Of a stretch of DNA of 64,000 bases, positions 1 through 12,816 are shown piece after piece (within the stretch, counting starts at the first letter, position 1; each line of letters begins with the position of its first letter). The translations under genes and the position numbers were made by a program. The stretch lies in contig JALLLS010000015.1 in the NCBI GenBank assembly GCA_025094145.1, positions 248,001 to 312,000 of the forward strand, given 5' to 3'. A model generated the notes under the pieces. That model was given only the letters and a program-made list of their open reading frames with translations. It had not been told where the DNA came from and searched no databases. Source of the DNA: Spinellus fusiger. Taxonomy: Eukaryota; Mucoromycota; Mucoromycetes; Mucorales; Phycomycetaceae.

Positions 1-4
1 ACTC

Positions 5-2242
<2,238 letters not shown>

Positions 2243-2752
2243 TTTACTTATCTTGAGTTTTTGGTGCAGCCATTACTTACAGATGTGTGAAACTAGTCAT
2301 GTTTAGTTTTAGTGATAGGAGTCTTTATTATTTCAAGAAAATATATACTTATAATAAATAAATAAAGAAAGAATAGTGAATGTACATCATCAGTAAAGAG
2401 TAACCTACTCTCTACAGCATCGGATTACAGGCTCGTAGCATTATCTGATGATCTGACACTACATATGCTGATAGGTTAGCAATACATTCTGTTTTACTCC
2501 ACCACTAGTAAAGTGAACCATGATAATAGTTACAGCATCTGTTCAATAGGATTTACATAGAGCCTTGCAAGAAGCAGATTGAGAATCATCATAATCATTT
2601 TCTGTCTTGTTTACCTGCTCCAAGATTCGATAAAAAGAACTTGAAGAATCATGCTAGTCGATTTTCTTCAAGGTATTAATGTCATTATTGGAGTCTATGA
2701 TATTCTTTACATAAACTCTTTGTATTCGAGGGGGGTTTCTCTCTCTCTCTCT

Positions 2753-3019
2753 AAACGATTTGCCTATCTGGTTTCTGCTTTTGTTTATAGTATACAGTAA
2801 AAGAAAAGCTTTACAGTTTTACTGTCTTTTTTTTTTTTCCAACAACCTTTGATAAATGCTTAGCCCCTTGAGCCAAAGATCTAATAAATAGTACTCTGAA
2901 TAAAAATTGATCTTTGGTAAAAGACAGTAGAACTGTAAGGCTTTTCCTTTACTGTATACCATACGCAAGAGCCCGAAAATTGAGTGTGCAAACTAATAGT
3001 CTCGGGACGCAAATCGTTT
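2753..3019. repeat. Imperfect inverted-repeat element (MITE-like)
   Basis: The arm at 2753-2830 (from AAACGATTTG through TATACAGTAAAAG to ACTGTCTTTT) pairs with the reverse complement of 2917-3019 (AAAAGACAGTAG through CTTTACTGTATACC to CAAATCGTTT). The right arm carries an extra stretch of about 40 bases. No coding capacity is visible. The GTATAC-centred motif resembles the ends of the next element and single ends near 4001 and 10945, so this is probably a non-autonomous DNA-transposon derivative. The family was not identified. Confidence 0.6.
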
Positions 3020-3193
3020 GAAAAAAACTCTCATTAAAATTATCACATGCTAAACACTAAAGGGGGTTTTCTTTTGACCTTTAACTGTTAATATTCAATC
3101 TCAAGTCAATGATTGGAATGATCGTATTTTATAGACTTATTTGAGAGCAGACATATATAAGTTACAACAATGGTGTCGTCGTTGGGTTTTTAG

Positions 3194-3957
3194 GCCAAAG
3201 GTACACTATTTTCAGAAAGTATTTTCACAACCTCAGAAAAGAATCGTACACCTTTTTTTTTTTTTTTTTCATTTTCCATTCATTTTTTGCACAGTTTATA
3301 TTTTACTTTTTGCACAATTCTATAATATTTTTTGTACACTTTTCGAAATATTACTTGTTCAACAATGAGCTTACAAATTTACTATGAAGATGGACAGGGA
3401 AATGCTATCGACGAATCAGGAAATAATAGACCCATATTGATAGATGTAGTTAAAGAATATCTTCCTTTTCAAAATATCATAGACTACAGTACTTAGTTAG
3501 ACTTAAAAACCACCTGAGGAGCCTCAGTCAAAACCCAAGGCCACCAAAAAGGCTAAGACTTCATAACAGAAAAGTGTGCCTTATCATTTAAGAAAGCACA
3601 CTTTTATTAAAAGAATTAGTAAGCTTGTGGTAAGTTACGGCTATGGATATTTATTTCTTCCACTGTAATCTTCTGAGCTTAATTACATTGAGCAATTCTG
3701 GTTTGTTGTGAAGAGTAAACTTAAAAGAGAAAAGATCTTGGAAAGTGAGACGTTAAACACAAGGATCACTGAAGCATATAGCGATGTTCTTATCAGTAAT
3801 CTCAAGGTATTTTGTTATTACTCTTCTTTGAAATTTGAAACATGTTCAAGTAGAAATACCCTTTAATAAATTTCGCACACTTTGTGCAAAAAGTGAAAAA
3901 AAAAAAGTACACTTTTTTTCTAATGTTGTGCAAAAACTTTCTGAAAATAGCGTATAC
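3194..3957 (+). mobile_element. Degenerate DNA transposon with terminal inverted repeats and a DDE-transposase relic
   Basis: The terminal repeat at 3194-3228 (CCAAAGGTACACTATTTTC..) is matched in reverse at about 3925-3957 (GTTGTGCAAAAACTTTC..). An A/T-rich GTATACCTTTGG sequence at 4001-4012 may be the true outer end. Inside, a short open frame starts at 3365 (MSLQIYYEDGQGNAI..), and bases 3681-3806 read as the C-terminal part of a DDE_3-type transposase (IEQFWFVVKSKLKREK..). Frames between them are broken, so the copy is dead. Tc1/pogo-like superfamily membership is inferred from the IEQFW motif. Confidence 0.6.
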
Positions 3958-4201
3958 GAAATAATAAACAGTAAAGTTTAACTACACGTTTTGCTGTTCT
4001 GTATACCTTTGGACTAAGAACCATTAAAGATACTATTCTTGTTCTAGTATTAAAGCTACGATTGCTTTGGAAGCATGGATTTCATGCACCAAGAACCATG
4101 CTTTTTCGTACATAAAAACATGAAAATATCGCCATACATGGGCCTATTGATAGCAAAAATAGAATTATTTGAGTTTTGACTTGGAAAGAACATCTTACTT
4201 A

Positions 4202-4226
4202 TCTACACACCAGGAGATTTTTCTGG
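4202..4226 (+). repeat. Left terminal inverted repeat of the CACTA/Plavaka-like element
   Basis: It starts TCTACACACC AGGAGATTTT and corresponds to the right end at about 8261-8285 read in reverse (TCTACACACC CAAGGATTTTT). The same AGGAGATTTTTCTGGC block recurs at about 31976 after a mutated start (CTAACAGACC). Confidence 0.75.
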
Positions 4227-4504
4227 CCTTTAAGCGATGATATCTTTGCCTTTTAAAACCGAAAATTTCTTGCCTTTTATGGAACTGTACTTGAAATCAA
4301 AGGTTTGCGAGTATCCAAAATTTTCTTACCTTTTATGGAATACCTCAATATCAAATTATATTATCAATAAAAATATTGTTTATGAATAAAATTGTTTATT
4401 ATAATAATATAGCCAATAATAATGTAGCTAATAATATACTATTACTATAGCTACTACTGTTCTAGGCGTATTCCTTCATAGCAATAGAATTCACACCCTA
4501 AAAG

Positions 4505-5036
4505 CCTTGTGCTTTATCCTTGGGAGATAGATAACTATGCTCAGGAGTATACCCTAGACAGCCTAGACACCTTAGACAGTATAGAAGGAAGAAGACCACC
4601 TTGGACTGACTTGAGAAAGAGATTTAACTTATCTAATAACAGAAGAGTGTATTAGTGATAATTCAATCAAGAGAGATAGTATGCTTACCTTGTACTTAAT
4701 ACTTGTCATAAGAATAATAAGCCATATGTTATCTATTAGAAGAAGAGTCAGTACTATGTCTTATGGATTACAATGAGCTCAAGCCCAGATGAAGACACTG
4801 CTTACCTTTTTACTTTCAGAATAGTCCTTGGTGGTGTCTATCACCTCCTTCTATTGTTTCTCTTTGTTAATAATAGCACATTACCTTGCTCAGTTATGCT
4901 CATATTGACGAGTACTTGGGTGTTAAGTTGTATGTGCAGTGTGAGAAATAGCAAAATAATAACAGACCAAAGAATGAAAAATATTTTCATTTTAGTGAGG
5001 TATCACTCTAGCCTTCACTTTTCAATAATTTATTAA
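4505..5036 (+). pseudogene. Decayed 5' accessory ORF of the CACTA-like element
   Basis: Bases 4516-4650 read LYPWEIDNYAQEYTLDSLD.. and continue to a frame change near 4630 and a stop. The same protein is fully open in the second copy at 32279-32530, and fragments occur in the third copy (about 43010-43095). Downstream, 4773-5036 is open (MSSSPDEDTAYLFTFRIVLG..) and is also partly conserved in the third copy, at 43135-43260. No family recognised. Either these are leftovers of a second element-encoded protein, or the DNA is conserved only as a 5' terminal region. Confidence 0.4.
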
Positions 5037-5093
5037 GTCAAAATTCACAAGTCAAATAACTCACTCTCTTCTTATATTGAAATCTTCCTTACC

Positions 5094-7976
5094 ATGTCTT
5101 TCACCACCATCAATTTCAAGAAAAGTGAAATTCCCACCTGCACTGTCTGCAAAAAGACATTCAAAACAAAAGGAAATATGAAAGAACACACTGCCACCCA
5201 CAACATGTAAGATTAATCTCAAGTCTAAAAGTAATGTTGCTCACTCTACTTTGAATAGCTCCATGGCTGAGTCTTCTTCTTGGTATTTATCATAAAAAAC
5301 AGAGGCATAGAATAATAAAAACCAAACCCATCATGCTTTATTGCTATTGTCTATAGACCTCTCTCTGCCATCACCACAGTCTTCTGTGTAGAAGAGGAGA
5401 GTGATGATGAGCCAGAGATTGTTGAAGCTGAGGAAGTGCTCGAAGAAGAACCTCTTTGGGCTGCTAGAGAAGAGGAGTTCGACAGCAACAACAATGCTTT
5501 CGAGGAGACTGCCTTTGTGGAGGGCATATTCCCATTCTCTTCAAGATTAGAGATGGTCTTGCATCGTTTCTTTTCCGAGAATGAGAGTTGCTTTTCCAAG
5601 GCACTTGCAGGGAAGGTTGTGTCTTTGTGCAAGGATGTTAGGGATGCCACTCTTGCCAACCCCCAAGAAAAGATGCCTGCCTTGGACAGGATCCTCAACC
5701 TTGAGAAGAGAACAAAGAGCAACGTCCCCAAGTTCCCTACCACCACCCACCAAGTTGCAGTGGTTGAGACATGCAAAGACTTGCCCCCCACCACCACCAC
5801 CTACGAGTTCTCGATGAATAAACCATCCGAGCACTTAAAGCTCCTCGCCGCCAACCCCCTCAAAACAGCAATGCTTTCTGCCTTGCCCCAGCAAGGAAAG
5901 AAGTGGAGAACACATCCGCTGTTCCAGCACCCCATGGTGACTGTCAACATCAACGGCTCCTCTGTAGATCTCTGGGTAGGAGATATTGTATGCGCTTCTC
6001 CTGGTGAAGGAATAACAACAACAGCAACATATAAGCTTGCCTCTTTCTTCACTTCATGTGATAGATTGATGGCTAAGGCTTACAAGGAAGCACCTGGTTT
6101 TTTTGTCAACAACATTGTTCTTCTAAACATTGTTAGAGATGTCCAACTTCCCACCCACTCCCACACCAACTCCACCACCTACCACCCACTCAAAAGAGTC
6201 ACCACCAATCCCAACAAACAGTTCATGCCGGTGAAAATTGTGCCTCTGAACTTGTTTTCAGACGACACAAGTGGCAATACCACTAAGAAGTGGAACAAAT
6301 TTGAAAGTTGGGTTATGTCACTTGCAGCAATGCCTCTTAAAGAGCAGAACAAGATCGAGAATATGTTCTTTCTTTGTACTAGCAACAAGCTGTCGGCAAT
6401 GGAGATGCTTCCGGAGCTGGTAAAGGACTTGGAGATGTTGGAGAGAGGCGTCAAGATGTTCGATGTGGAGTTTGGTGAGTCTGTCCTTGTTGTTGGTGTT
6501 CTTCACTTCATCATGGCAGACAATCCCATGCATGCGGAAATTGCATGTAGTCTCGGTGCAAGGGCCAATCTGCCATGCAGAAAGTGCTACTGGAGGAATG
6601 AAAGTGGAAGTGCAGTAGTGGATGGTGCCCCTGCCAGAAGAATAGAAGAGTTGGTGGAGATGTGCCAACACTGCAACAACAACCCCAACAATGCCAGCCT
6701 CAGAAGTAGCCCCAGCACTGGCTATAAGCTAACTGGTGGTGAAGCCCTCTTGTCTCTCCAGTCGTGGGATCCCTTCAAGGATTGCCCGGTAGAAATCTTG
6801 CACACTATCCTCCTTGGTGTTGCAAAGAATCTTGTTATTGGCATGATGCCATACTATACCGAAAAAAAAGTGAAGCACTTAGAAGAAAGCTTCTTTCAGT
6901 ATGACTCGAAGGCTTTCTCAAGAAAGCACCGCTCACCATTCCGCCTCTGTGGCTCATATCTCGGAAGAGATTATAAGATCATTGTGCAGCAGATGCCTAT
7001 TATCTTGTATGACCTGACCCAGAGAAGACTCATCAGCAACAACAGCTCAAAAGCAATTATTCATAATTGTTTTGTGAGGCTTGGTTCTCTCGTCTCTATT
7101 CTTTATATGCAAAGAATCAATGTCTCTCTGGACATCTACAGGAACAAGGTGAGATATTGCACGCAAGAGTTGGTTGCTGCAATCATCCAGTATGATTCCC
7201 TGCCAGCCTTGAAGAAGTCTGTGAAGAAGACAGTCATTAGCAGTACTTTAAAAATGCATCTGCTCAGTCATCTACATGAAGACATCTTGCGTTTCGGATC
7301 TCCCATCCGCTATGAGACTGAGAGAGGAGAGCAGTATAACAAGTTCATCAGAGAACATATACTGCACACCAACCGCCAATCGCCCTCCCGTGATGTTGCA
7401 ATTTCCTTTGGGAAGAAATGCATTTCCACGCATATCTTTCAGGGTGGGTACTGGCAGGTGTCTGGCCGTGGTGGTCTCTTTACTGCTGGAGCCGATGTTA
7501 AGCTGCTTCAGCAAATACGTCTTCTTGTTCTCTCCCGTGAGCTTGCTGATAACAACAGCAGCTCAAAAAGCATTGTCGTTGGTTTGGCTGGTCTCTTTTC
7601 CTTTTCTTCTGGTGCTTCCCCCGTCTTTGGTAAGATCGTTGCCATTGACAGAAAAAAGAATATGGCCACCATTGTGCCATATAACTTCAGACTAGCCTCT
7701 GATCAAACTCCATCTACCCACCCGCAATATCTTACCTTGGCTGTAGAAAGCCCCAACTCTCGCACTATTTTTTCCTTGGGTCAAAAGGATAGCATTGGAA
7801 ACAATGTTGTCTTGCCCTTGAGCACCACTGTTGAAGTGAGCTATGATGGTGTAGTAGTTGTAGAGGCAGTTGACATTCAGTCAATGAATGAATGCACTGT
7901 GCTCAATGTAAGTAAGTTTGGCTCTCTCTTTTGGACAATGACCACTAGAGTCAATTCAGTGCGAGTCCCACAATAA
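5094..7976 (+). CDS. CACTA/Plavaka-like transposase with N-terminal C2H2 finger, 910 aa
   Basis: Two exons (5094-5206 and 5357-7976) joined by a GT..AG intron give 910 residues without any internal stop. Exon 1 encodes a C2H2 zinc finger (Cys16, Cys19, His32, His36), likely for binding the element ends. The main exon carries hallmarks of fungal CACTA-superfamily Plavaka transposases: FSDDTSGN followed by KKWNKF (about 337-350), NPMHAEI (about 428), CRKCYW (about 447) and CPVEILHTILLG (about 514). These surround the DDE-type RNase H fold in relatives. The open frame contrasts with every other transposase in the window and suggests recent activity. A C-terminal region after about residue 790 has no motif I recognise. 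Confidence 0.85.
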
Positions 7977-8434
7977 ATATTTTTAAACATTGTTATGCTG
8001 CAAATACTGTGGGCTTAAGGATAACACATTATGCTAAGAGAGGAATATCAGTGACTGAGTTATAATTTTGGGGTGATTCTTGTTCTATTTTTTGTCTTTA
8101 CAGCCAATTTTCTACTTTATAATTGCAAAGTCAATTATCTTTGTTCTGATAGGCAGGCAGAGTTTGAAATCGACCCTCTGGACAACAAAAAGGCATTTTC
8201 AAACACATTAGCCAATCATAAGAAGATTTTGATTTTATCCTCAGAATATTTCCTTATATATCCCAAAAATCCTTGGGTGTGTAGACAATTACAGTCACAC
8301 ACAATTAGAAAGGGTACGACCCCTAATTTATACATTTTTAAACATGATTCTTCTTCTTTTTACTACTGAATCACATTCCATTAAGCAATCTCAAATGTAA
8401 AAAGCAGAATACTCAACTAGAAACTATAGAGTTT

Positions 8435-8818
8435 ATGATAAGCTTGAAGAAAAAGAGTACTGGGGTGTTTATTGGCTTGAAAGAAAAGAAAAGAGAAAAT
8501 TACTCCATGGATAGCATTTCAAAGGTCGTTGGCATTAGCAAGTCTACTGTCCAAAAGATCATTAGTAGAATCAAGACTACTAGTACACCTCTACCAAGAC
8601 CTTGTTCTGGTGCACCAGAAAAACTAAACGAGAGAGGCCTCAGACGACTTGAAGCCATTCTAAGAGGCAACCCATTTGCCTCCTATAACTACATAAATTT
8701 GGAACTTGAGGCACATGAGATAATCATCTGTAGAGCAACATTCATCAGATACATTCACACAATTGAATTTAATACTTGCCTAAATTTTGATAAAAAAAAA
8801 ACTTTTTTTTTTGCATAA
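8435..8818 (+). pseudogene. N-terminal fragment of a Tc1-like transposase
   Basis: The open frame of 127 codons reads as the helix-turn-helix part of Tc1 transposases: SISKVVGISKSTVQKIISRI, then RGLRRLEAILRGNPFASYN and an RATFIRYIH stretch. The catalytic half is absent; the frame runs into poly-A/poly-T and stops. It lies 150 bases beyond the CACTA-like element and directly before another Tc1 copy, so it is probably a separate truncated insertion. Confidence 0.7.
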
Positions 8819-8872
8819 AACTCTTATTCTTTCCAAATAGTGTTAAACCAACACAATATATCAGATACATTT

Positions 8873-9928
8873 TCAGAAACACACACTCGTGGAGAATATG
8901 ATAAAGCAGAAGATAAAAAGCTATGGGGCACTTATTACCTGTTTAAGGCTGGATTAAAGTTGACTGTCATCGCAAACGTAGTTGAGATAAAAAAGCCCAC
9001 AGTTCAAAATAGTATTAGAAACATCAAAGAACTTGGGTCACCATTACATTTAAATAGTCATGGAAAACATAAAAGAAGCCAGTGAGAGGGACCTCAGACA
9101 CCTGGAAAAGGTCATTAGAGAAGACCCATTTGCCTCATATAATCAGCTGAAATTGGAAATGTTGAAGATTCAGGTTGATGTATGTAGAAACACCATTATC
9201 AGTTACTGCAATCAGCTAGGGTTCAGATCTTTTTCTCCAGCTCACAAGCCAGCCTTAAATGAAAACACAAAGAAAAACGGCTTCGTTGGGCTAAGGAACA
9301 TTTCAATTGGACAAACGACCAGTGGAAAGGCGTCGTCTGGTCTGATGAGTCGAGGTACACCGTGAAAGAGAACAATAGAGGTGCCCATGTCATCAGAAAA
9401 GTCGGAGAATGTTATGATCCTAATCATAGTGCTCCAACACTGAAGCTTGGTGGTGGTGGGGTGATGGTGTGGGGTTTCTTTTCTGGTGAAGGTGTTGGTA
9501 GACTTGCTGTGGTGGAGGGGTCTATCAATAGTGCCAAATACACTAGTATTTTAGAAACGGCCTATTGCCCCTAGCTGGCTCATCTTTCGGCACTGAATCC
9601 AGTTGTAGGCTATGTTCTTCAAGAGGACAATGCCAGTTGCCATACTAGTAAGGAGACTAGGAGATGGAAGGATGAGAGAGGCATAGTCACGATGGAGGGG
9701 TGGCCCTCTCAAAGCCCTGACCTGAACCCAATTGAGCATCTTTGGGAGGAACTTGCCAGAGCATTTCGGAAGAGGATGACCCCAGAAAGCACTCTCCAGG
9801 ATCTGAAGGCTCTCCTGGTCCAGGAATGGGACAAGATTCTCAAAGAGATTACCAACAACCTGATTAACAGCATACATCGGAGATGTAGGGCTGTTATAGA
9901 GGTCAAGGGTGGAAACACAAAATATTAA
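8873..9928 (+). pseudogene. Tc1-like transposase, near full length but interrupted
   Basis: Four successive reading frames together span a Tc1/mariner transposase. The first is an HTH part (VVEIKKPTVQNSIRNIKELG), with a stop at 9083. The second is RDLRHLEKVIREDPFASYNQ through NTIISYCNQLGFRSFSP. The third is the first catalytic Asp region, WSDESRYTVKENN, then GGVMVWGFFSGEGVG. The fourth is QEDNASCHTS with the second Asp and SPDLNPIEHLWEEL with the third acidic residue, ending GGNTKY at 9928. At least three stops or shifts separate them, so it cannot make one protein unless unrecognised introns remove them. Related, more decayed copies occur at 37.7-38.6 kb and 40.0-41.1 kb. Confidence 0.85.
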
Positions 9929-11266
9929 GGGTTTTCGCCCAATAAACTTGTATTTATTATCATATTGGCCTTCTTTATACTTCATTCAATTTTCAAGTCT
10001 CTACTGTGTGTTTAATGTGTGTTTTCATTACAAAGAATAAGTATTTCATCATACAAGAATCCTATCAGAAAACGAAAAAGATTATAGTGTTTAAACCGGA
10101 CACTGTAGTACAATATGCACACTGAGAAAGTATATGTAATTCTCTAAACTCTAAACCCATAGTGACTCTTTCAGCTTGTGTATTCCGCTTTGCCATAATC
10201 ATAACTATTCATTCCTATGGGATTATTCTTTAGCAGTTTATCTACAAGTATCTTAAGAGATACTCAGGTGTTTTTATATTGGAAAGTCATTGGGCAGAAT
10301 ATTGTATAAAGAAATAATAGCAATAATGAGTATATGTTTATTTACCATAATACACAAACATACTAATAACAACAAATCTAATGCTAATATTACTTGCCTA
10401 CTCAGCATTTTACCTCAGATTATAAGCAATAGGGTAAGGTATTGCTAAAAGATTGGTACTGTCGAAGCCTCACCAAAAACAAAATAAAAAAGGCCCAAGA
10501 TCAATAAGAGAAAGAGAAAAAGAGAAAGAAAGGGAGAGAAAATTAATCAAGAGGGCAATGAGTCAGGACATATTTTAGACCCAAGCCGGTCTCTATCTAA
10601 ACAATGAGAGGGTTTATCATAAAAGAGGATCTAAAAGTCAATAAATAGCTTATAATAGAACACTTCTTATCAGAATTAAGCACTTATTTATTTACAGAAA
10701 GTTTAGTCTGTATCTTTAAAACACAAAGCTATTCGCCATAATTAGAAATGAACTATTTTGGGTCTATAACTCAGTGGCTACTAAATTGAGGAGATACTAC
10801 CAAATATTAAGGGGTAATAATAATGTCATAACATTCAATAGCATATTCTTAAGCCTAATATTAGTAAGAAAGAATTATAAGAAGAATATTAAGTATTAAA
10901 TAATAAATAATAAATATCATTGTTTAACTATATTGTTTACTGTTCCGTATACCTTTGGCATAAAACCTCAAAGACGATACAAGCTACTGCCAACGGAGAA
11001 ATAGGACTACCGGACTTTTAAATACATCAGAATCATTTTGGATGTTATAAGATCTTTTTTTATTTAGTTGGCATTTCCAAGAGATCGTCTTCTTTTCCTT
11101 CCGCCAAATAATTTTGCTCAGCATTCTCAACTTCAAAACAAGTAAGAAAATCAAAACAGTGGGTTATGAGAATTGAATGAGAGATATAGAATGACCAACA
11201 AAAGCATAGTAGGGAGCTAATTTTCACTGTAAAGAAAGAGAAACAATAATACCTGTCAACCATCAA
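9929..11266. other. AT-rich intergenic DNA
   Basis: I see no supported gene. A CCGTATACCTTTGGC motif at about 10943-10957 matches ends of the inverted-repeat elements near 4001, so a solo element end is likely. There is a purine-rich AGAGAAAGAGAAAAAG run near 10506. On the minus strand an open frame ends with ENAEQNYLAEGKEDDLLEMP (11060-11140), which could be a terminal exon of an unknown gene, but I found no upstream exon. Confidence 0.5.
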
Positions 11267-12529
11267 ATGCAGACAGTAACCAGTTATACCCACATTAGTA
11301 TAAACTTGCCTGATGCAATTATCTTGACTGTACCTGCAACATTTTTACTATATACAACAACAACTTCATGTGGACTTTGGGCATTATACAAGAAAAAGAG
11401 TATACCTATTAGTCCCTGGAAATTAAGAGCCACTGTTGCTATCTTCGGTTTCTGTGTGCCTTTAGTATTCCTTTCATCCAGTATCGTATTCAATTTATCA
11501 TTCGGTTCTCTACAATGGTTCATTTTGGGAACAGGCTGTTATCTGCCTACACACAACCTATCCTACTTTCAGTGGGTTAGAGGTATTTTTCCAGCACTCT
11601 CTTATGCTCCAAGTCCTGCACTTGTCGATGGTGATAAGAACACTCACGCAAACACAGCCTCCAGTACAGGAGATGTACGCATTAATGGATTAGTCACAAT
11701 GGGAAGAGGTTTTACAAAACTGGCATTGGCATACTGCTTTGCAGAGCCTTTAGTTAAAAAAGATGTTGAGCATTATTTAGCTCTGCCGCTCTTTAGTATA
11801 GAAAGCATAGTCTCTACTTTTCTCTTTGGAGCCAAAACCTATCTGGTATTTGCATCTATTGATATAATGCTAGGGCTCTGTCAAACACTTACTGGCATAC
11901 CCATGGTTGATATGTTTGACTCGCCCATTTTATCCTACAGGTAAAATACATTCTATCTAATGCTCTTTAATTGTGTATTATTTATTATCTAATTTCCTGT
12001 TCATCTCATTCTCTTCTCTTCTAGCCCTAAAGATTTCTGGAAGTAAGGAAAATAAAAATAAAAAAAGACATAAATAGAATTAATCTCTCCGTGTCTTTAT
12101 AGTCGTCGATGGAATAGAGTGGTTCACGATATTTTCCGTCGTCTCAATAATGTCAAAGACGCGGAAATGCAAGTACAGAGTAAAAAGCATGACACTGTTG
12201 GCGAAATATCTGGTGCTAAAAAACAAAGTACTCCATTATCCCGCAATGCCAAGGGATTTCTGACATTTCTCCTGAGTGGCGTTGGTCATGATATGCTTGA
12301 TGCGATAAACTTTCGAAGGATGACATTTGAGAATGTATTATTTTTCGGTATTCATGGCATCGTAGTCTATGCTGAAGTATCATTACTTAAACGCTTCTTT
12401 AAGGAGCCTACTGGTTTGATGCGGATTCCATACATCGTCCTTAATATGACCTTTTTATCCTTGACGGGCAAAATATTTTTGGCACCTATTCTTACCTTTG
12501 CTGCCGATAAATCTATTGCTACTTTCTAA
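11267..12529 (+). CDS. Wax-synthase-like membrane-bound O-acyltransferase, 3 exons
   Basis: Exons 11267-11940, 12025-12042 and 12103-12529 give 372 residues; the middle exon is only 18 nt and encodes PKDFW. The protein is polytopic, with hydrophobic segments through most of its length. The SPKDFWNRRWNRVVHD block and SGVGHD (about 288-293, with the likely catalytic His) are typical of the fungal wax-synthase domain of MBOAT enzymes (PF13813 type), which transfer an acyl group from acyl-CoA to an alcohol. The substrate is not predictable from sequence. Its 3' end faces the 3' end of the acyl-CoA reductase fusion only 287 bases away, which suggests wax-ester or related ester synthesis; that is inference. 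Confidence 0.8.
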
Positions 12530-12816
12530 TAAAAAGATATTAGACACAGGTCATTTGATATTTTCTATTTCTAAATAGGGTTATTTTATGCTAAATAATG
12601 CAGTATGTATAATAATGAAGACAGTAAAAATAAAATAAAAGTATTTAAACTAATCTTTTACTCTTTTGTTGAATGTTTCTTTAACTCATATTGATGTGTA
12701 TAGTTACAGTAAGCTCATCATGATAGTTCAGCTTAACTAGAAAATTCATTCATACGACTCATAGATTAATTACAGCTCAAGTAATAGATCCAGCTTTCCA
12801 ATAATAGTTTATTATG

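Larger units (their letters stand above)
4202..8285 (+). mobile_element. CACTA/Plavaka-like DNA transposon, apparently complete copy
   Basis: The ends are inverted: TCTACACACC followed by an (A/C)AGGATTTTT-like stretch at 4202, and its reverse complement ending GGTGTGTAGA at 8285. Between them lie about 890 bases of 5' DNA with a decayed short ORF, then a two-exon transposase gene (5094-7976), then about 300 bases of 3' DNA. Two further deleted copies in this window (31969-32992 and 42807-43700) match its left part, and the third also matches its right part, which independently supports the borders. I could not see a clear target-site duplication (left flank ..ACTTA, right flank CAATT..). Confidence 0.8.

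Noticed and set aside
11060..11293. 77-codon minus-strand frame ending NAEQNYLAEGKEDDLLEMP
   Set aside because: The end looks protein-like, but upstream codons are low-complexity Phe/Ser and overlap the wax-synthase start. No partner exon was found.
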